Assembly: GCF_016650635.1 (NCBI RefSeq)
Contig: NZ_JAEKFI010000004.1
Coordinates: 62,001-126,000, forward strand
DNA from: Pseudomonas sp. TH43
Lineage (GTDB): Bacteria; Pseudomonadota; Gammaproteobacteria; Pseudomonadales; Pseudomonadaceae
DNA length: 64,000 nt
Direction of reading: 5' to 3'
A program made the position numbers and the translations under genes. The notes beneath the pieces were generated by a model that saw nothing but the letters and a program-made list of their open reading frames with translations, did no database searches and was not told where the DNA came from. How positions within the stretch are numbered: position 1 is the first letter of the stretch; each line of letters starts with the position of its first letter. Positions 1 to 8,645 of this stretch are shown here, one piece after another.

Positions 1-20
1 ATCAGGCGCCGAAGGGTCTA

Positions 21-1241
21 TCAGGCTTGTGTCAGTTTTGCAGCAGCGCGTTCGAAACGATCCAGACCCGCATCGATATCGGCGTCTTCCACCACCAGGC
101 TCGGGGCGAAACGGATCACGTCCGGGCCGGCCTGCAGAATCATCAGGCCTTCTTTTTCAGCGGCGTTGAAGATGTCCTTGGCTTTGCCTTTCCAGGCATC
201 GCTGAGCACGCAACCGATCAACAGACCGAGGCCACGCACCTGAGTGAACAGGCCGTATTTCTCGCCGATCTGCTCAAGACGGGTCTTGAACTTGTCGTGC
301 TTGGCGTTCACACCGTTCAGCACTTCTGGCGTGTTGATCACGTCGATTACCGCTTCAGCAACAGCACACGCCAGCGGGTTGCCGCCGTAGGTGGTGCCGT
401 GGGTACCGACGACCAGATGTTTGGCCAATGCTTCGGTGGTCAGCATTGCCGCGATCGGGAAACCTCCGCCCAGGCTCTTGGCGCTGGTGAGGATGTCCGG
501 GGTCACGCCGTAATGCTGGTAGGCGAACAGCTTGCCGCTGCGGCCCATGCCGGTCTGCACTTCGTCGAACACCAGCAACGCGTTGTTCGCGTCGCAGAGT
601 TCGCGGGCACCTTGCAGGTAGGCCAGTTCGGCCGGCAGTACGCCGCCCTCGCCCTGGATCGGTTCCAGCACGACCGCACAGGTCTTGTCGGAAACCGCAG
701 CTTTCAGCGCCGCCAGATCGTTGTAAGGAACGTGGGTAATACCGGTGATTTTCGGGCCGAAACCGTCGGAGTACTTCGACTGGCCACCGACGTTGACGGT
801 GAACAGGGTACGGCCGTGGAAGCTGTTCAGTGCGGCGATGATTTCGTACTTCTCGCTGCCGAAACGGTCGAACGCAACACGACGGGCCAGCTTGAATGCG
901 GCCTCGTTGGCTTCAGCGCCGGAGTTGCAGAAGAACACGCGTTCAGCAAACGTGGCGTCGATCAGCTTGTGCGCCAGGCGCAGGGCCGGTTCGTTGGTGA
1001 ACACGTTGGACACGTGCCACAGCTTGTTCGCCTGTTCGGTCAACGCACCGACCAGCGCCGGATGCGCATGGCCCAATACGTTAACGGCAATCCCGCCAGC
1101 GAAGTCGATCAGCTCGCGGCCAGCCTGATCCCAGACGCGGGAACCAGCGCCACGCACGGGAATGAAAGCGGCAGGCGCGTAGTTGGGAACCATTACCTGG
1201 TCGAAATCGGCGCGTTGTACCGCAGCGTGCTCAACGGACAT
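21..1241 (-). CDS. aruC: Succinylornithine/acetylornithine aminotransferase AruC
   Basis: A 406-residue class III PLP-dependent aminotransferase. It transfers the 5-amino group of N2-succinylornithine (and N2-acetylornithine) to 2-oxoglutarate, serving the arginine succinyltransferase pathway and probably arginine biosynthesis as well. The PLP lysine is K255 in SAKSLGGG, the cofactor aspartate lies in FDEVQTG (about 225-231), and GTHGTTYGGNPLA is the usual substrate-side loop. The length matches the family. Order and orientation relative to argR-aot agree with the aruCFGDB operon of P. aeruginosa, whose next genes would lie beyond the left edge. An exact ArgR half-site lies 130 bp upstream, so arginine induction through ArgR is inferred. 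ArgD is the alternative name for the same family; the locus favours AruC. Confidence 0.93.
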   Translation of the reverse strand: MSVEHAAVQRADFDQVMVPNYAPAAFIPVRGAGSRVWDQAGRELIDFAGGIAVNVLGHAHPALVGALTEQANKLWHVSNVFTNEPALRLAHKLIDATFAERVFFCNSGAEANEAAFKLARRVAFDRFGSEKYEIIAALNSFHGRTLFTVNVGGQSKYSDGFGPKITGITHVPYNDLAALKAAVSDKTCAVVLEPIQGEGGVLPAELAYLQGARELCDANNALLVFDEVQTGMGRSGKLFAYQHYGVTPDILTSAKSLGGGFPIAAMLTTEALAKHLVVGTHGTTYGGNPLACAVAEAVIDVINTPEVLNGVNAKHDKFKTRLEQIGEKYGLFTQVRGLGLLIGCVLSDAWKGKAKDIFNAAEKEGLMILQAGPDVIRFAPSLVVEDADIDAGLDRFERAAAKLTQA

Positions 1242-1370
1242 CGGAGTCTCCTGAAGAGGAACACTCGCCTGAAACTGGCGAGCGATGGGGGGATTGTAAG
1301 GACAGTTTTCAGCCCGGCCTTGCCGCCAAGCGACAACTTCTTATAGCGCAAACCCCGGATTTTCCCGGGT

Positions 1371-1386
1371 TTACGGCAATGCGACA
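1371..1386 (-). promoter_or_regulatory. ArgR half-site upstream of aruC
   Basis: On the minus strand the bases read TGTCGCATTGCCGTAA. This fits the published Pseudomonas ArgR half-site pattern TGTCGC-N8-AA exactly. It lies 130 bp upstream of the aruC start. The adjoining 21 bp do not give a good second half-site, which is common for ArgR operators. Confidence 0.65.
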
Positions 1387-1463
1387 TATAGCGTCGCAAA
1401 GGCGCAGTTTAAACTGCCCAGAGAGATCTGCGGTGGCTTCACTGTATTTGATCAATGAATTCA

Positions 1464-1502
1464 ATGTGCGGTAACTATGTACCGCACATGATCATTTTTT
1501 TT
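1464..1502 (+). terminator. Hairpin plus T-run before the LRR gene
   Basis: ATGTGCGGTA (1464-1473) pairs perfectly with TACCGCACAT (1480-1489) across a 6-base loop. After GATCA comes a run of eight T (1495-1502). This has the form of a factor-independent terminator on the plus strand. No plus-strand gene is visible upstream. It ends only about 30 bp before the LRR gene, so it could be a leader attenuator, the end of a small RNA, or an operator-like inverted repeat. Confidence 0.6.
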
Positions 1503-1531
1503 CTGATTTGCTGGGCGCTCACCACACGCTA

Positions 1532-4500
1532 ATGGATGAGCGTATGAACCTGTCACAACCGCTTCAATCTACCGCCCGTCTCGATGATTTCGACACGGCG
1601 CACGACGACACGCATTTTCTGCACCTGCATCACGCCACACCCGATTGGCTGGCCAGCGCTTCGGCCTCGCGACGTGATGCATTGCGGCGCAAAGCGCCAC
1701 ACCCTGAGCCTGGGCTGGCAACCTCTCCTCGTCAGCATCATGTTGATTTGGGCGCACTGAATGCGCAGCACTGGACAGCGCAGAACCAGGTGGATCGCCT
1801 GCTGGCCGATCTCAAGGATGTCGACGCCTTTGCCGCGCCGTTGCTGACAGCAGCCATCAAGGATCAATTCGGCCTGACTCTCGACGTCAACAACACGTTC
1901 GTTCGTCTGTACATTCCTGTGACAAATCCCTGGTTCGGATTTTCCACGGGCGCCAAGCGGGTCTGGAGCTTGTCCTTGCTGGACGCCGCGCGGCATAACT
2001 TCGAGAGCCAGGAAACCGAAGCGGATGCGTTCGAGCCCGACTCCTGTTTCATCACCCGGCCAGACGAGCGCGAGCAATTCAAAACCCTCCCGGACGTCAC
2101 CCGGACGCTATCAATACCCGACTTCATAAAACTGTGTCGGACACTCGATCTCGGTGCGCAATACCAACAGCATCTGCAACACCATCTCGGTGTCAGCCGA
2201 CCCGACGTGGCGGCGACATTGCGTCTGCATGTTGAAACCAGCCAGAAAGCCGCGCTGAAATCGGCACTGTTGTACGCGCGCATGAACAACGACATTCAGG
2301 AAGATCTGTTCCGCCTCATCGGCGGCTTGATCGACGGCCTGCAAGGCATGCGGCTGGACGGCGAAACCTTGTGCAGTAATAGCCTGTCGCTGCTGTCCTC
2401 AAAGCTGCACGGCATTATCGTGTTTGCGCCCGACCTGAATACCAGCAAGCACGTCAGCCGGGTGGTCGCCTATGTGCCGAACGATCCCGAGCACCCGATC
2501 AAGGAATACGCTTCCAGCGCCATATTCGCCGCCGAGCTGACCCGGCAGCTACGACAAAGCGACTATCAGCATTTTTTCAATCGCTTCATTGCTCACAACG
2601 AGCGCGGCCGCTTCTTCTCGACACTCAAAACACGCCTGTTGCAGATTCAGTATTACCCGCACGAACGAGGCGATCCGAAACCTGCCTGGCGCGAAGTCGC
2701 CGTTGAAAGTCCCAATCTGCAGTTTCGCGTCGAGATCATCAATGCATCGTTATGGCAGCAGCAATTCGAAGATGCGCTGAACAAAATCCTCAACGACGGC
2801 AAAGACCTCGCCGTGCCCACAGCATGGGTTGATCAGAAAGCACGTTGGGCCTTCTGGGATTCGCTGACGAACATCGCGTCAACGTTGTTGACCGTCGCCG
2901 CTTTGGTGGCGACGCCGTTCGTGCCGTTTCTCGGAGAGCTGATGCTGGGTTACATGGCCTATCAGTTTCTGAACGAGACCTTTGAGGGCATCATCGAATG
3001 GGCGCAGGGGCAACGATCCGAAGCTTTTCTGCATCTGATGGACGCCGTTGAATCGGTTGTGCAACTGGGAACATTTGCTGCCGGCGGTATGCTCCTGGCC
3101 GGGGAGTTTCGCAACCTGCTGCCGCAACAGGTGCTGCGGTTCATTGACCGCTTCAAACCCGTCATCACTCCGAGCGGAAAAACCCTCTACTGGAAAGCCG
3201 ATCTCGCCCCCTACGAACAAACTATTACTCCTGCGAAAGGCTCCTTGCCGGATCAATACGGCCTGCATCAGAGCCAAGGGAAACGACTACTGCCGCTGGA
3301 CGGCAAAGTCTTCGCCGTCAGGCCGGAGCCAGGTTCCACTGGTTTTCGAATTGATCACCCGACGCGCGCAGATGCCTATCTTCCTGCGCTTGACCACTTC
3401 CACAGCGGCACCTGGCAAACAGAGCTTGATCGCCCGCTGACCTGGCCGACCGACAAACTGCTGCGACGTATTGGTCATACGGTCGACAGCCTGTCACCCG
3501 CCGAGCTGGAACAAGCACTCACCAGCAGCGGCTGCCACGAAGGCGTGCTGCGCAAATTTCACGCTGAGCGCGAGCCACTTCCACCGCTGCTGGAAGACAC
3601 CCTCAAACGCTTCAACATCGATAAAGCCATTCGTACTTTCATCGAGCAGATGCACAGCCACGACGCCGCCGAATTTTCGCAGGCCGAGCCGATCACTCAG
3701 TTGCAACTGCTGACCGAACATTGCCCCTGGCCAGAGGACAAGAGCCTGCGCCTGCTCAACGCTCAAGGCGAAACCGTCTGGGAAAGCAACCGCCAGGATC
3801 TGCCGACGATTGAACTGAACGAACCGCCGGCGGGTTCGGGCGATCTGCTCAGTAATCTGTTGTCGAAACTCGACGAAAGCGAGCTCAAAACGCTATTGAA
3901 CGAAGAGCCCGGCCGCCCTCCCATATCCTCTACGGCGCGAGCTCACACGCTGAGGAAAACCTTGGCGAACATCGCCACCGAGCGCCGTACGCTTTTGTTC
4001 GATGCACGCTATCGCGCCCTCGAACACAGCACCGACGCAGCTTCGCAAAAGCTTATCGACGCAACGCCCGGCCTCCCCACCAGCGTCGCCCGGGAGATAC
4101 TGCGCACTGTCACGGGCGAAGAACGCCAGCCACTTCAACAGTCATCTGTGCCCAAGCGGCTGGTACAACTGTCTCGCTGGGCCATGGAAGACGTCCGCAC
4201 CAGCCGCGCCTTTGAAGGTTTGTACCTGGACTCAAGCAAACCGCTGGACACTGATCGGCTGGCACTGCACTCACTTGAAGGTCTCCCCGGGTGGCCAAAA
4301 AACCTGCGAATCGAAGTTCACGAGTACGGCGTCCACGGCACACTGCGCGACAGCATTGGCCCCGCCGATGCCGTGCCGCGCAAAACCCTGGTGTTGCTTG
4401 AAGATGGCCGCTACCAGGCTTACGACGAACACGATCAGCCGTTGTCAGCAGCGTTCGATTTCTACAATGCCGTGCTGCAAGCCCTGCCCGACAATGCGCG

Positions 4501-6589
4501 CGACGCGCTGGACATCAACATCGGCGCAGGCACAAAGCTCAAGCAGGCCGTCCGCGAACATGCACTGGCCCGCGACGATCTGAAAAAAATCCTCGCACTG
4601 CACCGCGAACTCAAACCGGCTTACGATCCGCACATCATGCGCTTACCCGGAGGAAGCGAAGGCTACAGACAGTTCAACCCTTATGTTCCGGTGCTTGAAC
4701 AACAGGCGATGGCGCTCAACCCATCGTTTACGCCAGCACAACTGCAGGCATTCATGCAAAGGCTAATGACCTACCCAGCGGGTCCGCGCCTGGAATTGAC
4801 GCGTCTGACTGCCGAGCTTGCGCAACTGCGACTTGATCTGGACGCCTGGACAACACAAACACCAAGGCTGCACCCACTGACCGGCACCCGGTTCGATGCT
4901 GCAGCGTTCTCCGAAGCGAAGAATGATCGCCTGGCATTCAAGGACGCTCTACAGCGTTGCTGGATCGAACGCACAACGCTTGACAACGAGGGCCCCGAGG
5001 CGCAATTACCGCTGCATTTCGCGCAGCCGATCATCGGCGAGCTGCCGCAACTCACCGCGGATTTCAGCCACGTTACTCACCTGTCACTGGAAGGCAGTCG
5101 TGCGGTACTCGGCACAGACCGTTTCCTGCGCAATTTCACCGGACTGAAGCATCTGCAAATTCGCAGCTGCAATCTGGGTAGCGTGCCCCAGGCCATCGGG
5201 CTCATGCCAAATCTGAATCAACTGGTACTGGCCGAATGCGGCATCACCCTGGATGACGCAGCAGTGGCCACATTGGGCGGACTGACTTCGCTGAGCGCAC
5301 TGGATTTATATGGCAACCCACTGGGGCGAGCGCCGGATATCGCCGGCATGACCGGGTTGACCTACATCGACCTGGCCGACACTGGCATCACCGATCTTCC
5401 AAACGGACTGCTGAATCATCCGAAATTGCATAACGGTGTTTTCAGCGACAACCAGATCAGCGAAATACCAGAGGGTTTTTTCCATTACCCGCAAGAAATC
5501 ACCTCCGGTTTCGACTTTTCCCACAACCCCGTTTCGAGCGTTACGCGCGACAGAATAAGAGCGCTTTTTCATCAATACGGGGAAACGCTGGACGTGCTCT
5601 GTGAAGAGGTCGACATCACTCGGGTAAAACAGCTTTATTCGTTGTTCAACACGCAGGAAGCCAGCCAGTTTTTCTACCGCCTACCGGGACTCACGGATAA
5701 CGCCCGATTGGAACTGACTCGGCTGGAAAACGAATACTCGACTCTTAGAGAGGATCTGGCTGCCTGGACCGGTGATATTCCGGCAATCAACCCGTTCACT
5801 AACGCCCCGTTCACCCTGCTCGAACTGACAGAGGAGCAGTCGGCACGGGATGAATTCAAGGCACTGGTCGAAGAATGCTGGCGCAGGGAAAGCGAGTTCG
5901 AAGAACTCGGTGAAAATGGCGAGACGCTGTACGAGCTCAACCTGCCGACCACCATCATCGGCGAGTTACCGGCACTGAGGGCAGACTTCAGTCATGTGTC
6001 GAACTTGAGCTTGTTCAGCGAAGAAGGTGCCACGACCGGTGCGGATCAATTCCTGAACGGTTTCCCCAAACTCAGGACGCTGAACATTCGCGAGTTTTCA
6101 CTCGGCGACATCCCTCAGGCAGTGTTCAAAATGGGTGATCTTACTGCGCTGTTCCTGACCGAATGCAACATCAGTCTGAGCGCCGAAACCGTGGTGGGAC
6201 TGGGTGAAATGGTCAAGCTGGAGTTTCTCGATTTGAGCTACAACGCGCTGGGACTGGCACCTAATGTGAGCCAATTGGGCCGTTTGTCAGCGTTGACGCT
6301 CAACAAAACCGGCATCAGCGAACTCCCCGAGGGTTTGCTGCAACTCAAACACCTGACCACCGCAGACTTGAGCGACAACGCGATCACCCACATGCCCAGT
6401 GACATTCTCGAACTGCCGGTAAAGCTAGCCGAATCGATCAATTTACGCGGCAACCCTTTCGATGCGCACAGCCAGACAGTCCTCACCGCCTACTTCAAAC
6501 AACACGGCATGCACTTTGGAATCGAAAGCACCGTCGAGTGGGCAGAAATAGAGATTTCAACCTCCGAAGGTTCGGAGGTCGACGAATAG
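1532..6589 (+). CDS. Giant LRR protein with dermonecrotic-toxin-like N-terminus
   Basis: About 1,685 residues. The N-terminal two thirds resemble the DUF6543/'dermonecrotic toxin' region found in Pseudomonas LRR effector-like proteins, and include a hydrophobic stretch (about 443-480, nt 2860-2975) followed by an amphipathic region. The C-terminal third holds two leucine-rich-repeat blocks (about 1165-1350 and 1475-1655) with repeats such as LDLYGNPLG and DLSDNAITHMP. Each block is preceded by a similar helical segment, so residues from about 1086 and about 1392 are tandem copies with a 306-residue period. Relatives often continue into a NEL ubiquitin-ligase domain with a CxD motif. This protein stops about 25 residues after the LRR cap and shows no such domain. 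There is no signal peptide. The frame is open from a TTG at 1508, but ATG at 1532 or 1544 is more likely; neither has a strong ribosome-binding site. It is convergent with argR and is probably an acquired effector, toxin or host-interaction protein; the function is inferred only. Confidence 0.75.
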   Translation: MDERMNLSQPLQSTARLDDFDTAHDDTHFLHLHHATPDWLASASASRRDALRRKAPHPEPGLATSPRQHHVDLGALNAQHWTAQNQVDRLLADLKDVDAFAAPLLTAAIKDQFGLTLDVNNTFVRLYIPVTNPWFGFSTGAKRVWSLSLLDAARHNFESQETEADAFEPDSCFITRPDEREQFKTLPDVTRTLSIPDFIKLCRTLDLGAQYQQHLQHHLGVSRPDVAATLRLHVETSQKAALKSALLYARMNNDIQEDLFRLIGGLIDGLQGMRLDGETLCSNSLSLLSSKLHGIIVFAPDLNTSKHVSRVVAYVPNDPEHPIKEYASSAIFAAELTRQLRQSDYQHFFNRFIAHNERGRFFSTLKTRLLQIQYYPHERGDPKPAWREVAVESPNLQFRVEIINASLWQQQFEDALNKILNDGKDLAVPTAWVDQKARWAFWDSLTNIASTLLTVAALVATPFVPFLGELMLGYMAYQFLNETFEGIIEWAQGQRSEAFLHLMDAVESVVQLGTFAAGGMLLAGEFRNLLPQQVLRFIDRFKPVITPSGKTLYWKADLAPYEQTITPAKGSLPDQYGLHQSQGKRLLPLDGKVFAVRPEPGSTGFRIDHPTRADAYLPALDHFHSGTWQTELDRPLTWPTDKLLRRIGHTVDSLSPAELEQALTSSGCHEGVLRKFHAEREPLPPLLEDTLKRFNIDKAIRTFIEQMHSHDAAEFSQAEPITQLQLLTEHCPWPEDKSLRLLNAQGETVWESNRQDLPTIELNEPPAGSGDLLSNLLSKLDESELKTLLNEEPGRPPISSTARAHTLRKTLANIATERRTLLFDARYRALEHSTDAASQKLIDATPGLPTSVAREILRTVTGEERQPLQQSSVPKRLVQLSRWAMEDVRTSRAFEGLYLDSSKPLDTDRLALHSLEGLPGWPKNLRIEVHEYGVHGTLRDSIGPADAVPRKTLVLLEDGRYQAYDEHDQPLSAAFDFYNAVLQALPDNARDALDINIGAGTKLKQAVREHALARDDLKKILALHRELKPAYDPHIMRLPGGSEGYRQFNPYVPVLEQQAMALNPSFTPAQLQAFMQRLMTYPAGPRLELTRLTAELAQLRLDLDAWTTQTPRLHPLTGTRFDAAAFSEAKNDRLAFKDALQRCWIERTTLDNEGPEAQLPLHFAQPIIGELPQLTADFSHVTHLSLEGSRAVLGTDRFLRNFTGLKHLQIRSCNLGSVPQAIGLMPNLNQLVLAECGITLDDAAVATLGGLTSLSALDLYGNPLGRAPDIAGMTGLTYIDLADTGITDLPNGLLNHPKLHNGVFSDNQISEIPEGFFHYPQEITSGFDFSHNPVSSVTRDRIRALFHQYGETLDVLCEEVDITRVKQLYSLFNTQEASQFFYRLPGLTDNARLELTRLENEYSTLREDLAAWTGDIPAINPFTNAPFTLLELTEEQSARDEFKALVEECWRRESEFEELGENGETLYELNLPTTIIGELPALRADFSHVSNLSLFSEEGATTGADQFLNGFPKLRTLNIREFSLGDIPQAVFKMGDLTALFLTECNISLSAETVVGLGEMVKLEFLDLSYNALGLAPNVSQLGRLSALTLNKTGISELPEGLLQLKHLTTADLSDNAITHMPSDILELPVKLAESINLRGNPFDAHSQTVLTAYFKQHGMHFGIESTVEWAEIEISTSEGSEVDE

Positions 6590-6611
6590 ACCGAAAGATA
6601 ACGCGCAGCGA

Positions 6612-7592
6612 TCAACCGCGCTCAGGCGGTACTGAAGACAACTCGAATGGACTGCTGCTGCGCCGCTGGTTGCGATCTTCCCGCGGCGTGGCACCGAAGA
6701 AGTTGCGATAGGCGCTGGAGAAATGCGGCCCCGAGGAGAAGCCGCAAGACAAGCCGATCTGGATGATCGACTTGCTGGTTTGCATCAACATCTGCCGGGC
6801 CTTGTTCAGGCGCAACTCCAGGTAGTACTGGCTCGGCACACGATTGAGGTATTGCTTGAAGATCCGCTCCAACTGGCGACGCGACACGCAGACGTGCTGG
6901 GCGATTTCGTCGGTGGTCAGCGGTTCTTCGATGTTGGCTTCCATCAGCAACACCGCCTGGGTGAGCTTCGGATGGCTGGAGCCGAGACGGTTCTGCAATG
7001 GGATGCGCTGACGCTCGCCGCCTTCACGGATGCGTTCGACCACCAGTTCTTCCGACACCGCGCCGGCCAGTTCCGCACCGTGATCGCGGGCGAGTACCGC
7101 CAGCAACAGATCGAGAACGGACATGCCGCCACACGCGGTCAGGCGATCACGGTCCCAGTCGAACAGATGGCTGGTGGCGATGACTTTCGGGAAGCGCTCG
7201 GCAAAATCGTCCTGCCAGCGCCAGTGCACGGCCGCGCGATAGCCATCGAGCAAACCGAGTTGCGCCAACGGGTAGACACCGGCAGACAGACCGCCGATCA
7301 CGCAACCGGCACGCACCAGTTGCTTGAGTGCGCTGCTCAGTGGCGAGGCCAATGCGGTGGGTGGCTCATCGGCGAGCAGGAACAGTTTCTGGAAGTTTTC
7401 CAGCTTGCCGGCCCACGGTTCACCCGGCAGTTGCCAGGCGCCCTCGCCCGGTGCTTCGGCTTGCAGAAACGACAGTTCGTAAACCACGTCCGGGTGCACA
7501 CGCTGAGCAACACGCAAGGCCTCCTCCGCCAGCGCCAGCGTCAACGCTTTAGTGCTGGGCCAAATCAGGAAACCAATTCGATGGGCAGTCAT
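6612..7592 (-). CDS. argR: Arginine-responsive AraC-type regulator ArgR
   Basis: A 326-residue regulator. The N-terminal half has a DJ-1/PfpI-like (GlxA-type) amidotransferase fold used for sensing (about 1-195). The C-terminal half is an AraC DNA-binding domain with two helix-turn-helix motifs (about 215-312), including TTDEIAQHVCVSRRQLERIFKQ and IIQIGLSCGF. It is the last gene after aotP, exactly where P. aeruginosa places ArgR, the activator/repressor of arginine uptake and catabolism. ATG at 7592 was chosen because homologues begin MTAHRIGFLIWP; an upstream in-frame start at 7631 has no support. A REP pair separates it from aotP. It is expected to control the two ArgR sites noted upstream of aruC and aotJ, including its own operon. 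Confidence 0.92.
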   Translation of the reverse strand: MTAHRIGFLIWPSTKALTLALAEEALRVAQRVHPDVVYELSFLQAEAPGEGAWQLPGEPWAGKLENFQKLFLLADEPPTALASPLSSALKQLVRAGCVIGGLSAGVYPLAQLGLLDGYRAAVHWRWQDDFAERFPKVIATSHLFDWDRDRLTACGGMSVLDLLLAVLARDHGAELAGAVSEELVVERIREGGERQRIPLQNRLGSSHPKLTQAVLLMEANIEEPLTTDEIAQHVCVSRRQLERIFKQYLNRVPSQYYLELRLNKARQMLMQTSKSIIQIGLSCGFSSGPHFSSAYRNFFGATPREDRNQRRSSSPFELSSVPPERG

Positions 7593-7698
7593 GGGCGGGC
7601 AATCCGAAACGAAGAACGGTGATGAAGGCAAGGGCCAATGCTAGCCCGAAAATGAACACAAATCATGAAACCAACCGAGATCCAGGCAGGGATCTAAA

Positions 7699-7789
7699 TG
7701 TGGGAGCGAGCCTGCTCGCGAAAGCGGTGGATCAGTCAACACCTATGTCGGCTGTCACACCGCGTTCGCGAGCAGGCTCGCTCCCACAG
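7699..7789. repeat. REP pair (GGGAGCGAGCCTGCTCGCGA family), aotP-argR gap
   Basis: Two inverted copies of the GTGGGAGCGAGCCTGCTCGCGAA motif flank about 40 bp of unrelated sequence, which is the classic REPIN arrangement. Related pairs lie at 49149, 50934, 57850 and 61270 in this window. In the transcript it would form a long stem between aotP and argR. Confidence 0.9.
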
Positions 7790-7853
7790 AGATCGTGGGT
7801 CGGCCTTCAGGCTGCGAATCATGCACTATTCCGGTGCATATCGGCAGTTCTGA

Positions 7854-8618
7854 TTACTTGAGGCTGCCCGACAGGAACTGCTGCAAACGCTCAGATTGCG
7901 GATTCACCAGCACTTCGCGCGGGTTGCCGCTCTCTTCAACAACACCTTTGTGCAGGAACACCAACTGGTTCGACACTTCACGGGCGAAGCCCATTTCGTG
8001 AGTCACCACGACCATGGTGCGACCTTCCTGAGCCAGCGCTTGCATGACCTTCAACACGTCGCCCACCAGCTCCGGGTCGAGCGCCGAGGTGGGTTCGTCG
8101 AACAGCATCACTTCCGGTTCCATCGCCAGCGCACGGGCAATCGCCACACGCTGCTGCTCGCCACCGGACATATGCCCAGGGAAAGCGTCTTTGCGATGCG
8201 CCACGCCAACCTTGTTCAGGTAATGCTCGGCTTTCTCGCGGGCTTCAGCCTTGGACACGCCCAGCACGTGAACCGGCGCTTCCATGATGTTTTCCAGCGC
8301 GGTCATGTGCGACCACAGGTTGAAATGCTGGAACACCATCGACAGGCGCGAACGCATGCGTTGCAGCTGCTTCGGATCAGCGGCTTTCAGCGCGCCGTCC
8401 TTGTTCGCGACCAGTTTCAGCTCTTCGTTGTTGAGCAGAATCTTGCCCGCGTGCGGCTGCTCAAGCAGGTTGATGCAGCGCAGGAAAGTACTTTTGCCGG
8501 AGCCACTGGAGCCGATGATGCTGATCACATCGCCAGCTGCCGCTTTCAGGGAAACACCCTTGAGCACTTCGTGACTGCCATAGCGTTTATGCAGGTCTTG
8601 GACTTCAAGTTTGTACAT
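7854..8618 (-). CDS. aotP: Arginine/ornithine ABC transporter ATP-binding protein AotP
   Basis: A 254-residue ABC ATPase of the polar amino acid (HisP/GlnQ) group, which powers import through AotQ-AotM at the inner membrane. Walker A is GSSGSGKST (36-44), the ABC signature is MSGGEQQR, Walker B is VMLFDEPTSALD, and the switch histidine lies in VVTHEMGFA. ATG at 8618 gives the usual MYKLEVQDLHKRYG start; a GTG at 8633 would add five residues but has no ribosome-binding site. It is the fifth gene of aotJQMOP-argR and starts 27 bp after aotO ends. Confidence 0.93.
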   Translation of the reverse strand: MYKLEVQDLHKRYGSHEVLKGVSLKAAAGDVISIIGSSGSGKSTFLRCINLLEQPHAGKILLNNEELKLVANKDGALKAADPKQLQRMRSRLSMVFQHFNLWSHMTALENIMEAPVHVLGVSKAEAREKAEHYLNKVGVAHRKDAFPGHMSGGEQQRVAIARALAMEPEVMLFDEPTSALDPELVGDVLKVMQALAQEGRTMVVVTHEMGFAREVSNQLVFLHKGVVEESGNPREVLVNPQSERLQQFLSGSLK

Positions 8619-8645
8619 GCGGTCGGTTCTCACAAAAACAGTCAG

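Noticed and set aside
27..1346. 439-codon open frame antisense to aruC
   Set aside because: It is the mirror frame of a well-supported aminotransferase in GC-rich DNA, with no domain and unusual His/Gln/Val-rich composition.
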